A DNA stretch of 64,000 nt. Origin: Myxococcales bacterium (GTDB taxonomy: Bacteria > Myxococcota_A > Polyangia > Nannocystales > Nannocystaceae). Shown in pieces: positions 27,186 through 35,614 of the stretch (the first letter of the stretch is position 1; each line of letters opens with the position of its first letter). A model generated the notes under the pieces. The model saw only the letters and a list, made by a program, of their open reading frames with translations. It searched no databases and had not been told where the DNA came from. The position numbers and the translations under genes were made by a program. The DNA is taken from NCBI GenBank assembly GCA_020633335.1, contig JACKDU010000003.1, forward strand, positions 682,001 to 746,000, written 5' to 3'.

Positions 27186-27929
27186 ATGATCGAAGCCCGC
27201 TTCTCCATCCACGCCAAACGCAACCCCGAGATCCGCGAGCTCGCCCGGGCGCCTGGCGAGGGCAACGGCGCCTGGATCCAGCGGGCGCTGGAGGGCGCCG
27301 AGGGGCCGCGGATCCTCCTCCTCGGCGGCGCCTCGCTGATCGACTTCCGCCTCCGGGTCGCGCAGTCGCAGGTCCGAAACGACCTCAAGCCGAGCTTTTG
27401 GAGCCACGCGGCGGTGCTCCTGCCGGGCGAGTCTCCGGCGATCTGGCAGGTCAGCCTCGACGTCGGGATCCCGCTGGCGGAGATCCCGGGCTCGAACGCG
27501 ATCTCCGAGGTCGGCGTCGACCTCTTCGAGGACCCCCACCGCTACCCCAACATCGGCCTCCTCCGCTTCCCCGGGGCGACCGCCGAGCGGATCGCCGACG
27601 CGGTCCGCTTCCTCCGCCTCTGCCGGCTCTCGGAGGACTTCTTGACCCCCTGGGTGCGCTGGCTCGGCTACGTCCTCGGCGCGAAGGGGTCGGAGAACCC
27701 GCTGATCGGCGGGACGCCGATGCCCGCGGCCCAGCTCGTCGACTCGGCCTTCGCCCACGCGTCGGTCGACATCGTCCCGGGGGTCTCGTCGCGGGCGGCC
27801 TGCCCCGAGGCGATCTGGCAGTCGGCGCTCTGGTGGTCGGAGTACTACGCCGGCGACGAGGTCGGCGCGGACGCGGTCCCGAGCGGGTCCTACGCGATCG
27901 ACCAGCTCTCGGCCTTCGTCCGCGAGTAG
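27186..27929 (+). CDS. unknown protein, possibly degenerate permuted NlpC/P60 (YiiX-like) fold
   Basis: 247 residues; AGGAA at 27171 precedes the ATG. FWSHAAVLLPGESPAIWQVS resembles the His-bearing strand of circularly permuted papain-like (YiiX-type) amidases, and MPAAQLVDSAFAHA sits where that family has the catalytic Cys before 'LV..A'. Here the Cys is Ala, so the protein would be inactive if the fold guess is right. No signal peptide, TM helix or repeats. It follows the PhoD-like gene by 24 nt and probably shares its transcript. No firm function. Confidence 0.55.
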   Translation: MIEARFSIHAKRNPEIRELARAPGEGNGAWIQRALEGAEGPRILLLGGASLIDFRLRVAQSQVRNDLKPSFWSHAAVLLPGESPAIWQVSLDVGIPLAEIPGSNAISEVGVDLFEDPHRYPNIGLLRFPGATAERIADAVRFLRLCRLSEDFLTPWVRWLGYVLGAKGSENPLIGGTPMPAAQLVDSAFAHASVDIVPGVSSRAACPEAIWQSALWWSEYYAGDEVGADAVPSGSYAIDQLSAFVRE

Positions 27930-27933
27930 CTCG

Positions 27934-29460
27934 CTAGGCGAGCGGGTGCGCGAGCTCGACCGCCTCGCGGAGCTCGCCGCGGAGGATCGCGGCGGCCAGC
28001 GCCTCGATCTCGGCGGCCATGCTGCGATCGCCGGCGGTCGGCGCGACGTGGGCGCGGATCACGGCCCGCGCCCGCTCGAGGCGGGGGCTCGTCGGCTGGT
28101 CGCGGAGGTCGAGCGCGCGCGCGGCGATCACCCCCTCGATCGCCAGGATCCGCGCGACGTTGTCGACGATCGCCGCGAGCTTGCGGGCGGCGATCGGCCC
28201 CATGCTCACGTGATCCTCCTTGCCGGCGGAGGTCGGGATCGTGTCGACGCAGGCGGGGACCGCGAGGCCCTTGTTCTCGCTGGCGAGCGCCGACGCGGTC
28301 ACCTGGATCATCATCATCCCGCTCTCGATCCCCGGGCGCTCGGCGAGGAAGGGCGGGAGGCCGCGGGAGGTCTCGGTGTTGAGGAAGCGATCGAGGCGGC
28401 GCTCGGAGATCGTCCCGAGGGTGGTGAGGGCGGCGCTGAGGTGGTCGATCGGCAGGGCGACCGATCCCCCGTGGAAGTTGCCGCCGCTGATCACGTCGAA
28501 GCCGCCGCCCTCGCGCCGGAGGATCAGCGGGTTGTCGGTGAACGAGTTGATCTCGATGGTCAGCGCACCTGCGACATAGGACAGGGCCGAACGGACAGCG
28601 CCGTGCACCTGCGGCATGCAGCGGAGCGAGTAGGCGTCCTGGACGAGGCCGCAGGCGACGTGGGAGGCGTTGAGCGGCGAGTCCGCGAGGAGCTCGCGGA
28701 TCGCGGCGGCGGCGGCCAGCTGGCCGGGGTGGGGCTTGCCGGCGTGGATCCGCGGATCGGTCGGCCGCGCCGAGCCGAGGAGCGCGTCGAGGCTGAGGGC
28801 GCCGAGGACGTCGGCCGCGATCACCAGCTCGCCCGCGTCGACCGCGGCGAGCGCCCCGATCGCGCTCATCATTTGGGTGCCGTTGATCAGGCTGAGGCCC
28901 TCCTTGGCGCCGAGGCCGAAGGGCTGGAGGCCGACCCGGGCGAGCGCGTCGCCGCCGGTGAGGCGCGCGTCGCCGACCCAGGCCTCGCCCTCGCCGATCA
29001 CCACGAGGGCGAGGTGAGCGAGGGGCGCGAGGTCGCCGCTGGCGCCGACGCTCCCCTGGCTGGGGACGACCGGGATCACCCCCCGCCGGAGGAGCTCGAG
29101 GAGGTGCTCGACCAGCGCCGGTGAGGCCCCGCTGGCGCCGAGCGCGAGGGTGTGGGCCCGGAGGAGGAGGAGCGCGCGAACGACGGCGGCCGGCAGGGGG
29201 GCGCCGACGCCGACCGCGTGGGAGCGGAGGAGGTTCACCTGCAGCTCGGCGAGCGCGTCGGCGTCGACGCGGGTCTCGCTCAGAGCCCCAAAACCGGTGT
29301 TTACTCCGTAAATTGACGCCCCCGAGGCGATCGCGCGCTCGAGCTCGTGGCGGGTCTCTGCGAGCTCTTGGCGGGCTGAATTGTCCAATTCGACCGGGAA
29401 TTTGAGCCGGGCGATCCGGTGGACATCGAGGAGGGCGAGGGGACGACCGATCGCGAGCAT
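27934..29460 (-). CDS. hutH: histidine ammonia-lyase
   Basis: 508 residues, the normal size. It converts L-histidine to urocanate and ammonia, the first step of histidine degradation. The MIO prosthetic group comes from the Ala-Ser-Gly in SQGSVGASGDLAPLAHLAL; also seen are IYGVNTGFGALS (catalytic Tyr), NGTQMMSAIGAL, QDAYSLRCMPQVHGA, EINSFTDNPLI and SGGNFHGGSVA. The ATG at 29460 is chosen over a longer frame to 29523 because GGGAGG lies 7 nt upstream. No hutU, hutI or hutC gene is nearby, so it stands alone; aminomutase or tyrosine-lyase paralogues of this fold cannot be fully excluded. A TACCCT hexamer lies at 29496-29491. Confidence 0.93.
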   Translation of the reverse strand: MLAIGRPLALLDVHRIARLKFPVELDNSARQELAETRHELERAIASGASIYGVNTGFGALSETRVDADALAELQVNLLRSHAVGVGAPLPAAVVRALLLLRAHTLALGASGASPALVEHLLELLRRGVIPVVPSQGSVGASGDLAPLAHLALVVIGEGEAWVGDARLTGGDALARVGLQPFGLGAKEGLSLINGTQMMSAIGALAAVDAGELVIAADVLGALSLDALLGSARPTDPRIHAGKPHPGQLAAAAAIRELLADSPLNASHVACGLVQDAYSLRCMPQVHGAVRSALSYVAGALTIEINSFTDNPLILRREGGGFDVISGGNFHGGSVALPIDHLSAALTTLGTISERRLDRFLNTETSRGLPPFLAERPGIESGMMMIQVTASALASENKGLAVPACVDTIPTSAGKEDHVSMGPIAARKLAAIVDNVARILAIEGVIAARALDLRDQPTSPRLERARAVIRAHVAPTAGDRSMAAEIEALAAAILRGELREAVELAHPLA

Positions 29461-29514
29461 GGGGAGGCCTCCCAGGAGGGCTGGCGCACGAGGGTACACC
29501 CACAGCGGCCTTCG

Positions 29515-29543
29515 TTGACCCACTTCGGGCCGCCGATTAGGCT
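29515..29543 (+). promoter_or_regulatory. promoter of the zinc-ribbon Ser/Thr kinase gene
   Basis: TTGACC (29515-29520), 17-nt spacer, TAGGCT (29538-29543). The ATG at 29553 begins only 9 nt after the -10, so the mRNA should have no leader or nearly none. Confidence 0.6.
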
Positions 29544-29552
29544 CTTCCTGGC

Positions 29553-32003
29553 ATGAAGCGCTGCCCGGAGTGCGGGACCGAGTTTCCCGTCAACGCTGGC
29601 TACTGCCCGATGGATGGCGCCGTCCTCGTCGATCCTCCGGCGAGCGGCGGCCGCGAGGGCTGGCGCCTCGTGCTGCCACCGCTGGTGCGCCGGCGCGAGG
29701 GTGACGCTGAGGGCGACGCCGCGGCCGACGAGGCGAGCGCGAGCGCGGCCGCGACGAGCGAGACGAGCGGCGCGCGCGAGGCGAACGACGCCGCAGCCAC
29801 GGGCGCGGGCGTGTCGGCGTCGGCGGAGGCGGGCGCCGGGATCGCGGTCGACGGGGCGCCGAGCGACGGCAAGAAGACGGCGTCCGAGATCCCGGTGCTG
29901 ACCACCGGTCCGCGGCGGCCGCGGGTCGGTCGTCACATGAGCCTCGGGGCCTTCGCCGTGGTCCCGCGCAAGGAGGCCGATCCCAAGCAGACGATCGTCG
30001 CGATCGGCGGCGCCCCGCGCCCCGGGCTCGGCGGCGGGCTCGCGCAGCTCCAGCCGGCGGCCGCCGTCGCGCTCGGTGAGCCGCGCCCCCTCGGCCTGAT
30101 CACCCCGAAGGACGCGCCGCCGCTAAACGAGGAGGCGCTGGTCGGGCGGGTCCTCGATCAGCGCTACCGGATCGACGCGAAGATCGGCGCCGGCGGGATG
30201 GGGGTCGTCTACCGGGCGACCCACGTGATCATCGACAAGCCGCTGGCGATCAAGGTGCTGCGGAGCGAGCACGCGGTCCAGCACGAGGTCGTCCAGCGCT
30301 TCCTCCTCGAGGCCCAGCTCGCCTCCCAGATCAAGCACCCGAACGTCGTCGACATCAGCGACTACGGGCAGCTCGGGGTCGGCGCGGCCGCCTACTACGC
30401 GATGGAGTTCCTCAGCGGCTCGACGCTCGCGCAGGCGATCGCCGCCGAGGGGCGCCTGGCGCCGGCGCGGGCGATCGACGTCGCCGTCCAGCTCGCCCGC
30501 GGCCTCGCGGCCGCCCACGAGCGGGGGATCGTCCACCGCGATCTCAAGCCGGACAACGTGTTCCTCTGTACAGGTCCTGACGGACAGGAGCAGGCGAAGA
30601 TCCTCGACTTCGGGATCGCCCGCGGCCTCCACAAGAACATCCGCCTCACCGCCCAGGGCGTGCTGGTCGGGACCCCGGCCTACATGGCGCCGGAGCAGGC
30701 GCAGTCGTCGAGCGTCGACGCCCGCGCCGACCTCTACTCCCTCGGGATCATCCTCTTCGAGATGCTCACGGGGAGGACGCCCTTCGGCGATCGCGGGCCG
30801 ATGGAGACGATCAACCAGCACCTCTTCGCGGCGCCGCCGGGGCTCCAGACGGTCTGCGCCGATCTGCCGGCGCTGCCGACGATCGAGCGGGTGATCCGCC
30901 TCCTCCTCGCCAAGGACCGCGAGGAGCGGCCGGGCGACGCGCAGAAGGTGATCTCGCTCCTCCTCGACGCGCGCGACCAGGATCTCAAGGGGGCGCTCGC
31001 CGACGCGCCGGTCTCCGGGCGGCGGCGGGTGAACACCGCGGCGCTCGGCTCGGGCTCGGTCGGTGAGAGCCTGACGGCGCCGATCGTCGACCTCGAGCGG
31101 AGCGGCGAGGAGACGATGGTCGACGACGACGCGCTCACCCGCCCGCGGGGCGATCGCGCGGCGGTCGACGAGGTCCTCGCGCGGGTCGACGTCCCGCAGC
31201 CCCGCCAGGTGACGCCCTCGGGGCGGATCCAGAAGCGGCCGAGCGTGATCGTCAAGCGCGGCACGCCGGTCGAGCGCTTCGCCCCGCCGCCGCCGCGGCC
31301 GAAGCGCGAGGAGCCGGTGGCCTCCGAGCTCTCGGCCGACGATCTCGTGCGCGTGCCCGCGGGCGATCGCCGCAGCGGCCCGCCGATGCCGCTGGTGATC
31401 GGCGTCGCCGCGGTGGTGGCGATGGCCCTGACGGTGTCGGTGTGGAAGTACTGGCCGGCGAGCGAGTCGGCGACGACGCCCGTGCGCAAGGCGGACGAGT
31501 ACGTCCGCCTCCGCTTCGAGTCCTCGCCGACCGGCGCCGAGATCCTCCGCGGCGGCCGCGACGTCGTCGGCTACACGCCGATCGACTTCCAGGTCCCGCG
31601 CGGCGACGAGGGGATCGTCTACGTCTTCCGCCTGCCGGGTCACGTCGACGTCGCCCGGACGGTGCTCCCGGATCGCACCCAGACCGTCCGCGCCGAGCTC
31701 AACCCGGCGCCGGCGGGGCCAGGTCCTGCGGCGCCCAGCGGCGCGAGCGCGGGCGCTGACGCGCCCACGCCCGCGGACGCGACCTCGCCGAGCACGCCGC
31801 CGCCCGCGGGCGCGACCACGCCGCCGCCCGCAGACGCGACCTCACCGACCAAGGGCAAGCCGCGGCGACCGCCGAAGGAGCCGGGCGCGACCGCCTCGGC
31901 GGGCGACGTCGAGCCGAAGCCGGCCGCTGAGACCGAGCCGAAGCCGTCGTCGTCGTCATCACAGACCAACCTCGGCGAGCTGAAAAACCCCTTCGCGAAG
32001 TGA
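29553..32003 (+). CDS. Ser/Thr protein kinase with N-terminal zinc ribbon, TM helix and PEGA domain
   Basis: 816 residues. A zinc ribbon at the N-terminus (CPECGTEFPVNAGYCPMDG) is followed by ~180 Ala-rich residues and a Hanks-type kinase (~205-470): GAGGMGVVYRA, AIKVL, HRDLKPDN (~327), DFGIARG, APEQ. Then ~140 disordered residues, one TM helix (~612-634), and a PEGA domain (RLRFESSPTGAEILRGGRDV, ~650-720) outside the cytoplasm, ending with a Pro/Ala tail. PEGA domains are thought to bind surface structures, so the protein could sense envelope state. The last residues (ELKNPFAK) resemble the tail of the next kinase (LKDPWQKLNK). It is followed 46 nt later by that second kinase. Confidence 0.93.
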   Translation: MKRCPECGTEFPVNAGYCPMDGAVLVDPPASGGREGWRLVLPPLVRRREGDAEGDAAADEASASAAATSETSGAREANDAAATGAGVSASAEAGAGIAVDGAPSDGKKTASEIPVLTTGPRRPRVGRHMSLGAFAVVPRKEADPKQTIVAIGGAPRPGLGGGLAQLQPAAAVALGEPRPLGLITPKDAPPLNEEALVGRVLDQRYRIDAKIGAGGMGVVYRATHVIIDKPLAIKVLRSEHAVQHEVVQRFLLEAQLASQIKHPNVVDISDYGQLGVGAAAYYAMEFLSGSTLAQAIAAEGRLAPARAIDVAVQLARGLAAAHERGIVHRDLKPDNVFLCTGPDGQEQAKILDFGIARGLHKNIRLTAQGVLVGTPAYMAPEQAQSSSVDARADLYSLGIILFEMLTGRTPFGDRGPMETINQHLFAAPPGLQTVCADLPALPTIERVIRLLLAKDREERPGDAQKVISLLLDARDQDLKGALADAPVSGRRRVNTAALGSGSVGESLTAPIVDLERSGEETMVDDDALTRPRGDRAAVDEVLARVDVPQPRQVTPSGRIQKRPSVIVKRGTPVERFAPPPPRPKREEPVASELSADDLVRVPAGDRRSGPPMPLVIGVAAVVAMALTVSVWKYWPASESATTPVRKADEYVRLRFESSPTGAEILRGGRDVVGYTPIDFQVPRGDEGIVYVFRLPGHVDVARTVLPDRTQTVRAELNPAPAGPGPAAPSGASAGADAPTPADATSPSTPPPAGATTPPPADATSPTKGKPRRPPKEPGATASAGDVEPKPAAETEPKPSSSSSQTNLGELKNPFAK

Positions 32004-32049
32004 GCGGCCCGCGGGCAAATTGCGGTAGCCTAGACGACGAGCCGAGAAA

Positions 32050-33723
32050 ATGGCCGAGACCCAGACACCCATGGCGATGGGCGCGACCCTGGTCGGCGGG
32101 CTTGGACAGGCCCAGGCGCCCCGCCCGGTCACAGGTGAGCACCTGCCGCAGGCGGCCGCCGAGCCCAACCTGGTCGGCTCCCTCCTCCTCGACCGCTACC
32201 ACATCCTCGATCGCCTCGGCGCCGGCGGGATGGGGGTCGTCTACCTCGCCGAGCACGTCACGATCAAGAAGCGCTGCGCGATCAAGGTGCTGAGCGACGA
32301 GTTCGCCGGCAAGCAGGACATCGTCGATCGCTTCCTGCAGGAGGCCCGGGCGGCCTCGATGATCGCCCACGAGAACGTCGTCGAGATCACCGACTTCGGC
32401 CAGACGCCGAGCGGCTCGGTCTTCTTCGTGATGGAGATGCTCGCCGGCGAGGACCTCGCGGCGACCCTCAAGCGCGAGGGGGCGCTCCCCTGGGAGCGGG
32501 TGCGGCCGATCCTCCTGCAGATCTGCCGGGCCCTCGCGGCCGCCCACGACAAGGGGATCATCCACCGCGACATGAAGCCGGAGAACTGCTTCCGGATCGA
32601 GCGGAGCGGCACCCGCGACTTCATCAAGGTCCTCGACTTCGGGATCGCCAAGGTCACCGGCGACGAGGGCGAGGGCGGCAAGGGCCTGACCAAGACCGGG
32701 ATGATCTTCGGGACCCCGGAGTACATGTCCCCCGAGCAAGCCCAGGGGATGCGGGTCGATCACCGCGCCGACATCTACGCGGTCGGCATCATCATGTACG
32801 AGCTCCTGACGGGGCAGGTGCCCTTCACCGCCGACACCTTCATGGGCGTGCTGACCAAGCACATGTTCGAGGTCCCGCCGGCCCCGAGCTCGGTCGCCGC
32901 CGGCAACCGGATCCCGCGGGACGCCGAGGCGGTGATCCTCAAGGCGCTGCAGAAGGACCGCGAGCACCGCTTCGGGTCGATGCCCGAGATGATCGCGGCG
33001 CTCGAGGCGGTCGGCAGCGGCGCGAAGGCGGTCTCGATCGTCGAGGAGAAGATCAACCTGCCGCCGAGCGGGCCCTTGCTGGGCTTCAGCGGCGGCGGCG
33101 AGGTCGAGGCCGAGGCGGCGCGCTCGTCGAGCGGGATCTGGATCATCGCCACGGTCGCCGTCCTCGTCCTCGCGGGCCTCGGCGCCTACGCGATCTCGCA
33201 GGAGGACGACACCGAGCCGCCGCCGCCTCCTCCGACCCTCTCGGTCGGTCCGGCCGAGACGCCGCCGACGACCCCGAACGTGACCCCGCCGGTCGCCGGC
33301 GACACCAACCCGGCGCCGGTCCCAGCCTCGGTCGTCCTCTATCTGACGACCAACGTCGAGGCCGAGGTCGTCGAGCCCGACTCGGAGGTCGTGCTCGGCT
33401 CGACCAACACCCCGGAGGGGATCAAGGTCGCCCGCTCGCTGACGCCGCGGCACCTGATCCTGCGGGCCGACGGCTACGAGGATCAGACGATCGAGGTGAT
33501 CCTCGACAGCGACTTCAAGCAGTCCTACGACCTCGACCGCAAGGCCGGGAAGAGCGGCAAGGGCGGCAAGTCGGGGAAGAGCGGCAAGAGCGGCAAGAGC
33601 GGCAAGGGCGGCGACTCCGGGGGCGAGAGCGGCGAGAGCGGGAAGGGCGGCAGCTCCGGCGGCGGCTCGCCCACGGTGAGCACCAGCCCGCTCAAGGATC
33701 CCTGGCAGAAGCTCAACAAGTAG
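32050..33723 (+). CDS. Ser/Thr protein kinase with TM helix and Gly/Lys/Ser tail
   Basis: 557 residues. The kinase domain (~48-330) shows GAGGMGVVYLA, AIKVLSDEF, HRDMKPEN (~172), DFGIAKV and SPEQ. One TM helix follows (WIIATVAVLVLAGLGAYAI, ~364-385), then a PEGA-like beta domain (~430-500) and a low-complexity GK/GKS tail (~499-535). The HRD motif has Met for the usual Leu, which is tolerated in the family. It is the second of two tandem kinases on the same strand; a TAGCCT hexamer (32026-32031) in the 46-bp gap could allow separate expression. Substrates unknown. Confidence 0.92.
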   Translation: MAETQTPMAMGATLVGGLGQAQAPRPVTGEHLPQAAAEPNLVGSLLLDRYHILDRLGAGGMGVVYLAEHVTIKKRCAIKVLSDEFAGKQDIVDRFLQEARAASMIAHENVVEITDFGQTPSGSVFFVMEMLAGEDLAATLKREGALPWERVRPILLQICRALAAAHDKGIIHRDMKPENCFRIERSGTRDFIKVLDFGIAKVTGDEGEGGKGLTKTGMIFGTPEYMSPEQAQGMRVDHRADIYAVGIIMYELLTGQVPFTADTFMGVLTKHMFEVPPAPSSVAAGNRIPRDAEAVILKALQKDREHRFGSMPEMIAALEAVGSGAKAVSIVEEKINLPPSGPLLGFSGGGEVEAEAARSSSGIWIIATVAVLVLAGLGAYAISQEDDTEPPPPPPTLSVGPAETPPTTPNVTPPVAGDTNPAPVPASVVLYLTTNVEAEVVEPDSEVVLGSTNTPEGIKVARSLTPRHLILRADGYEDQTIEVILDSDFKQSYDLDRKAGKSGKGGKSGKSGKSGKSGKGGDSGGESGESGKGGSSGGGSPTVSTSPLKDPWQKLNK

Positions 33724-33742
33724 GGGCCGCCTGCGCGAGCGC

Positions 33743-34615
33743 TCAGGCGTCGTCGACCAGGAGCACGGGCTCCCGGTCCGCGGGCATCTCGGCGAGCTCC
33801 GCCGCCGTGAGGCGGGCGTAGATCTCGACGAGGTTGCCGCCCGGGTCCTTGAGCCAGAGCTCGTGGAGCGGGGTCCCGCGCCAGGTTGTGCGCGCCGGCT
33901 TGTGGATCGACCAGCCGGCCGCGGCGGCGCGGCGATGGGCGTCGACGACGGCCGCCCGGGCGCCGACGTCGATCCCGAGGTGGTAGAGCGTGTCGTGGTG
34001 GAGCGTCTGGCCGTCGTCGACGAGGATCACGAAGTTGGTGCGGAGCGCCTCGCTGACGAAGGTCACGTAGCGGTGGGTCCACTCCTTCGGGGCGACGCCG
34101 AGGAGCCAGGTGTAGAAGCGGGCGGCGGCGGCGAGATCCGGGACGCGGATGCTCGCGTGGAACTCGCGCGGGTCGGGCCCTTCGGGGACGTCGCGGAGCG
34201 CGGCGAGGACCTCGAGGCGGCTCCGGAGCTGGTCCCGGGCGACGCGGAAGTGGTGGCGCCGCGCCTCCTCCGAGAGCTCCTCGCGGCCGCGGTCAGGGTC
34301 TTGGAGCGGCCAGTGGAGCCGCGGCGCGCCCGCCAGGAAGAGCGGGCAGACCTCGTCGGCGCAGAGGGTGATGACGAGGTCGACGCCCTCGGGGTCGATG
34401 GTGTCGACCGACTTCGAGGTGTGCGACGAGAGGTCGACGCCGATCTCGGCCATCGCCTGGATCGCGTGGGGGTTGACCCGCGTCGGTGACGAGCCCGCCG
34501 ACTGGACGCGAACGGCGTCGCCGAAGAGGTGACGGGCGAGGCCCTCGGCGATCTGTGAGCGCGCGGAGTTGGCGACGCAGAGGAAGAGGATGGAGTCGAA
34601 GTGGAGTCCGGGCAT
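33743..34615 (-). CDS. arsenate reductase (LMW-PTPase fold) fused to a VOC/CadI-like domain
   Basis: 290 residues. Residues 1-135 are a low-molecular-weight phosphatase-type arsenate reductase: P-loop LCVANSARSQIA (Cys-x5-Arg), a second redox pair in ITLCADEVCP as in thioredoxin-coupled ArsC, and the PLQDP acid loop. Residues ~150-275 form a vicinal-oxygen-chelate domain like CadI/ArsI: first metal His in FHASIRV, second in LYHLGIDV, and Glu in NLVEIYA. ArsI C-As lyases use a Cys pair after TT; here the sequence is ARTTWRG, so lyase activity on organoarsenicals is doubtful. No arsR, arsB or acr3 is adjacent. Cytoplasmic detoxification is the likely role. Confidence 0.85.
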   Translation of the reverse strand: MPGLHFDSILFLCVANSARSQIAEGLARHLFGDAVRVQSAGSSPTRVNPHAIQAMAEIGVDLSSHTSKSVDTIDPEGVDLVITLCADEVCPLFLAGAPRLHWPLQDPDRGREELSEEARRHHFRVARDQLRSRLEVLAALRDVPEGPDPREFHASIRVPDLAAAARFYTWLLGVAPKEWTHRYVTFVSEALRTNFVILVDDGQTLHHDTLYHLGIDVGARAAVVDAHRRAAAAGWSIHKPARTTWRGTPLHELWLKDPGGNLVEIYARLTAAELAEMPADREPVLLVDDA

Positions 34616-34651
34616 CGATCAGTCGGTCGCTGCGGTCCTGCGGTCGCCGCC

Positions 34652-35614
34652 CTAGCCCGCCGACGAGCTGTCCTCAAGGACAGGCTGTGCGAGGGCCCGC
34701 GGGCGCGGGGTGGCGAGCGCCGCGAGGAGGAAGGCGGCGATCCCCGGGATGTCGTTGGCGGCCCAGCGATCGGGATCGCGGGGGTTGAAGCGCCAGAAGA
34801 GCGAGGGCGCCCGGAGGTGCTGGCGAAAGGTGGCGAGGAGCGGGAAGATCTCGACGCACGCCGCCCAGGTGTCGAGGTTGTGGTGCTGGTGGTCCTCCAT
34901 CTCGCCGGTGAAGACGTCGAGGTGGCGGTGGGCGAGGCGGCGGTAGCGGGGGCCCGGCTGGGCGGCGGCGAAGGCCCGGCAGAGGCGGCGGTAGGTCGCG
35001 TAGGCCGGGCGATCGCGGACGCTCGCGGGGATCACGGTGCCCATGAAGGAGTGGAGGTTGAGCCCCGCGTGGGCGTCGATCGTCGCGGCGAGCTCGGCGA
35101 TCGCGGCGCTCTCGGGCTCGCTCAGCGGGTGGGGGCCGCGGTAGGTCGCCGCCCCGGGCTCGCTCGATCCGGCGCTCGGCAGGCGGCTCGGGGTCGCGCC
35201 CGGGGGCAGGGGGAAGTTGCGGTTGAGGTCGACCCCACGGGCGTTGGCCCGGAGCTCGGGGAGCCGCCCGATCCCGCCGCGCTCCCAGGTGCGGGCGTAG
35301 CCGTCGGGGTTGAGCGCCGGGACCACCCAGATCTCGGCGGCCTCGCGCAGCGGCGCGAGGTCGCTCTCCTCCGCGGCGAGGCGGCGGAGGAGGGTGAGGA
35401 GGAGGTAGGCGCCGATCAGCTCGACCCCGTGGATGTTGGCGCAGCAGAGCGCCCGTGGCCGCCCCGGGCCACCGCTGCTCGGGATCCGCAGCGCCCGCAG
35501 CGGCCGCCCCTCGACGCTCGTCCCATAGACGACGAGCTCGCCGCCCAAAGGGACGGCGAGCTCATCGAGCATGCGCTCGCGCCCCTCCGGCGAAGGATAG
35601 GGCGCGAGGCTCAC
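34652..35614 (-). CDS. M14-family zinc carboxypeptidase / murein-peptide amidase-like
   Basis: 320 residues. Zinc ligands are in CCANIHGVELIGAYL (His, Glu) and AGLNLHSFMG (His); NPDGYARTWE and RGVDLNRNFP carry the substrate-binding Arg/Asn block; the catalytic Glu is in WAACVEIFPLL. The layout fits MpaA-like enzymes that trim gamma-D-Glu-diaminopimelate in murein peptides. No signal peptide is visible, which fits a recycling role in the cytoplasm. The GTG start overlaps the stop of the upstream RNA helicase gene (GTGA at 35614-35611). Confidence 0.88.
   Translation of the reverse strand: MSLAPYPSPEGRERMLDELAVPLGGELVVYGTSVEGRPLRALRIPSSGGPGRPRALCCANIHGVELIGAYLLLTLLRRLAAEESDLAPLREAAEIWVVPALNPDGYARTWERGGIGRLPELRANARGVDLNRNFPLPPGATPSRLPSAGSSEPGAATYRGPHPLSEPESAAIAELAATIDAHAGLNLHSFMGTVIPASVRDRPAYATYRRLCRAFAAAQPGPRYRRLAHRHLDVFTGEMEDHQHHNLDTWAACVEIFPLLATFRQHLRAPSLFWRFNPRDPDRWAANDIPGIAAFLLAALATPRPRALAQPVLEDSSSAG

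Noticed and set aside
27890..29503. Overlapping minus-strand frame beside hutH
   Set aside because: Pro/Arg-rich +1 shadow of hutH; the hutH frame has every family motif.
33525..34082. Minus-strand frame running from the ArsC-VOC gene into the second kinase
   Set aside because: Arg/Pro/Leu-rich frame that crosses two genes on opposite strands; a composition effect.
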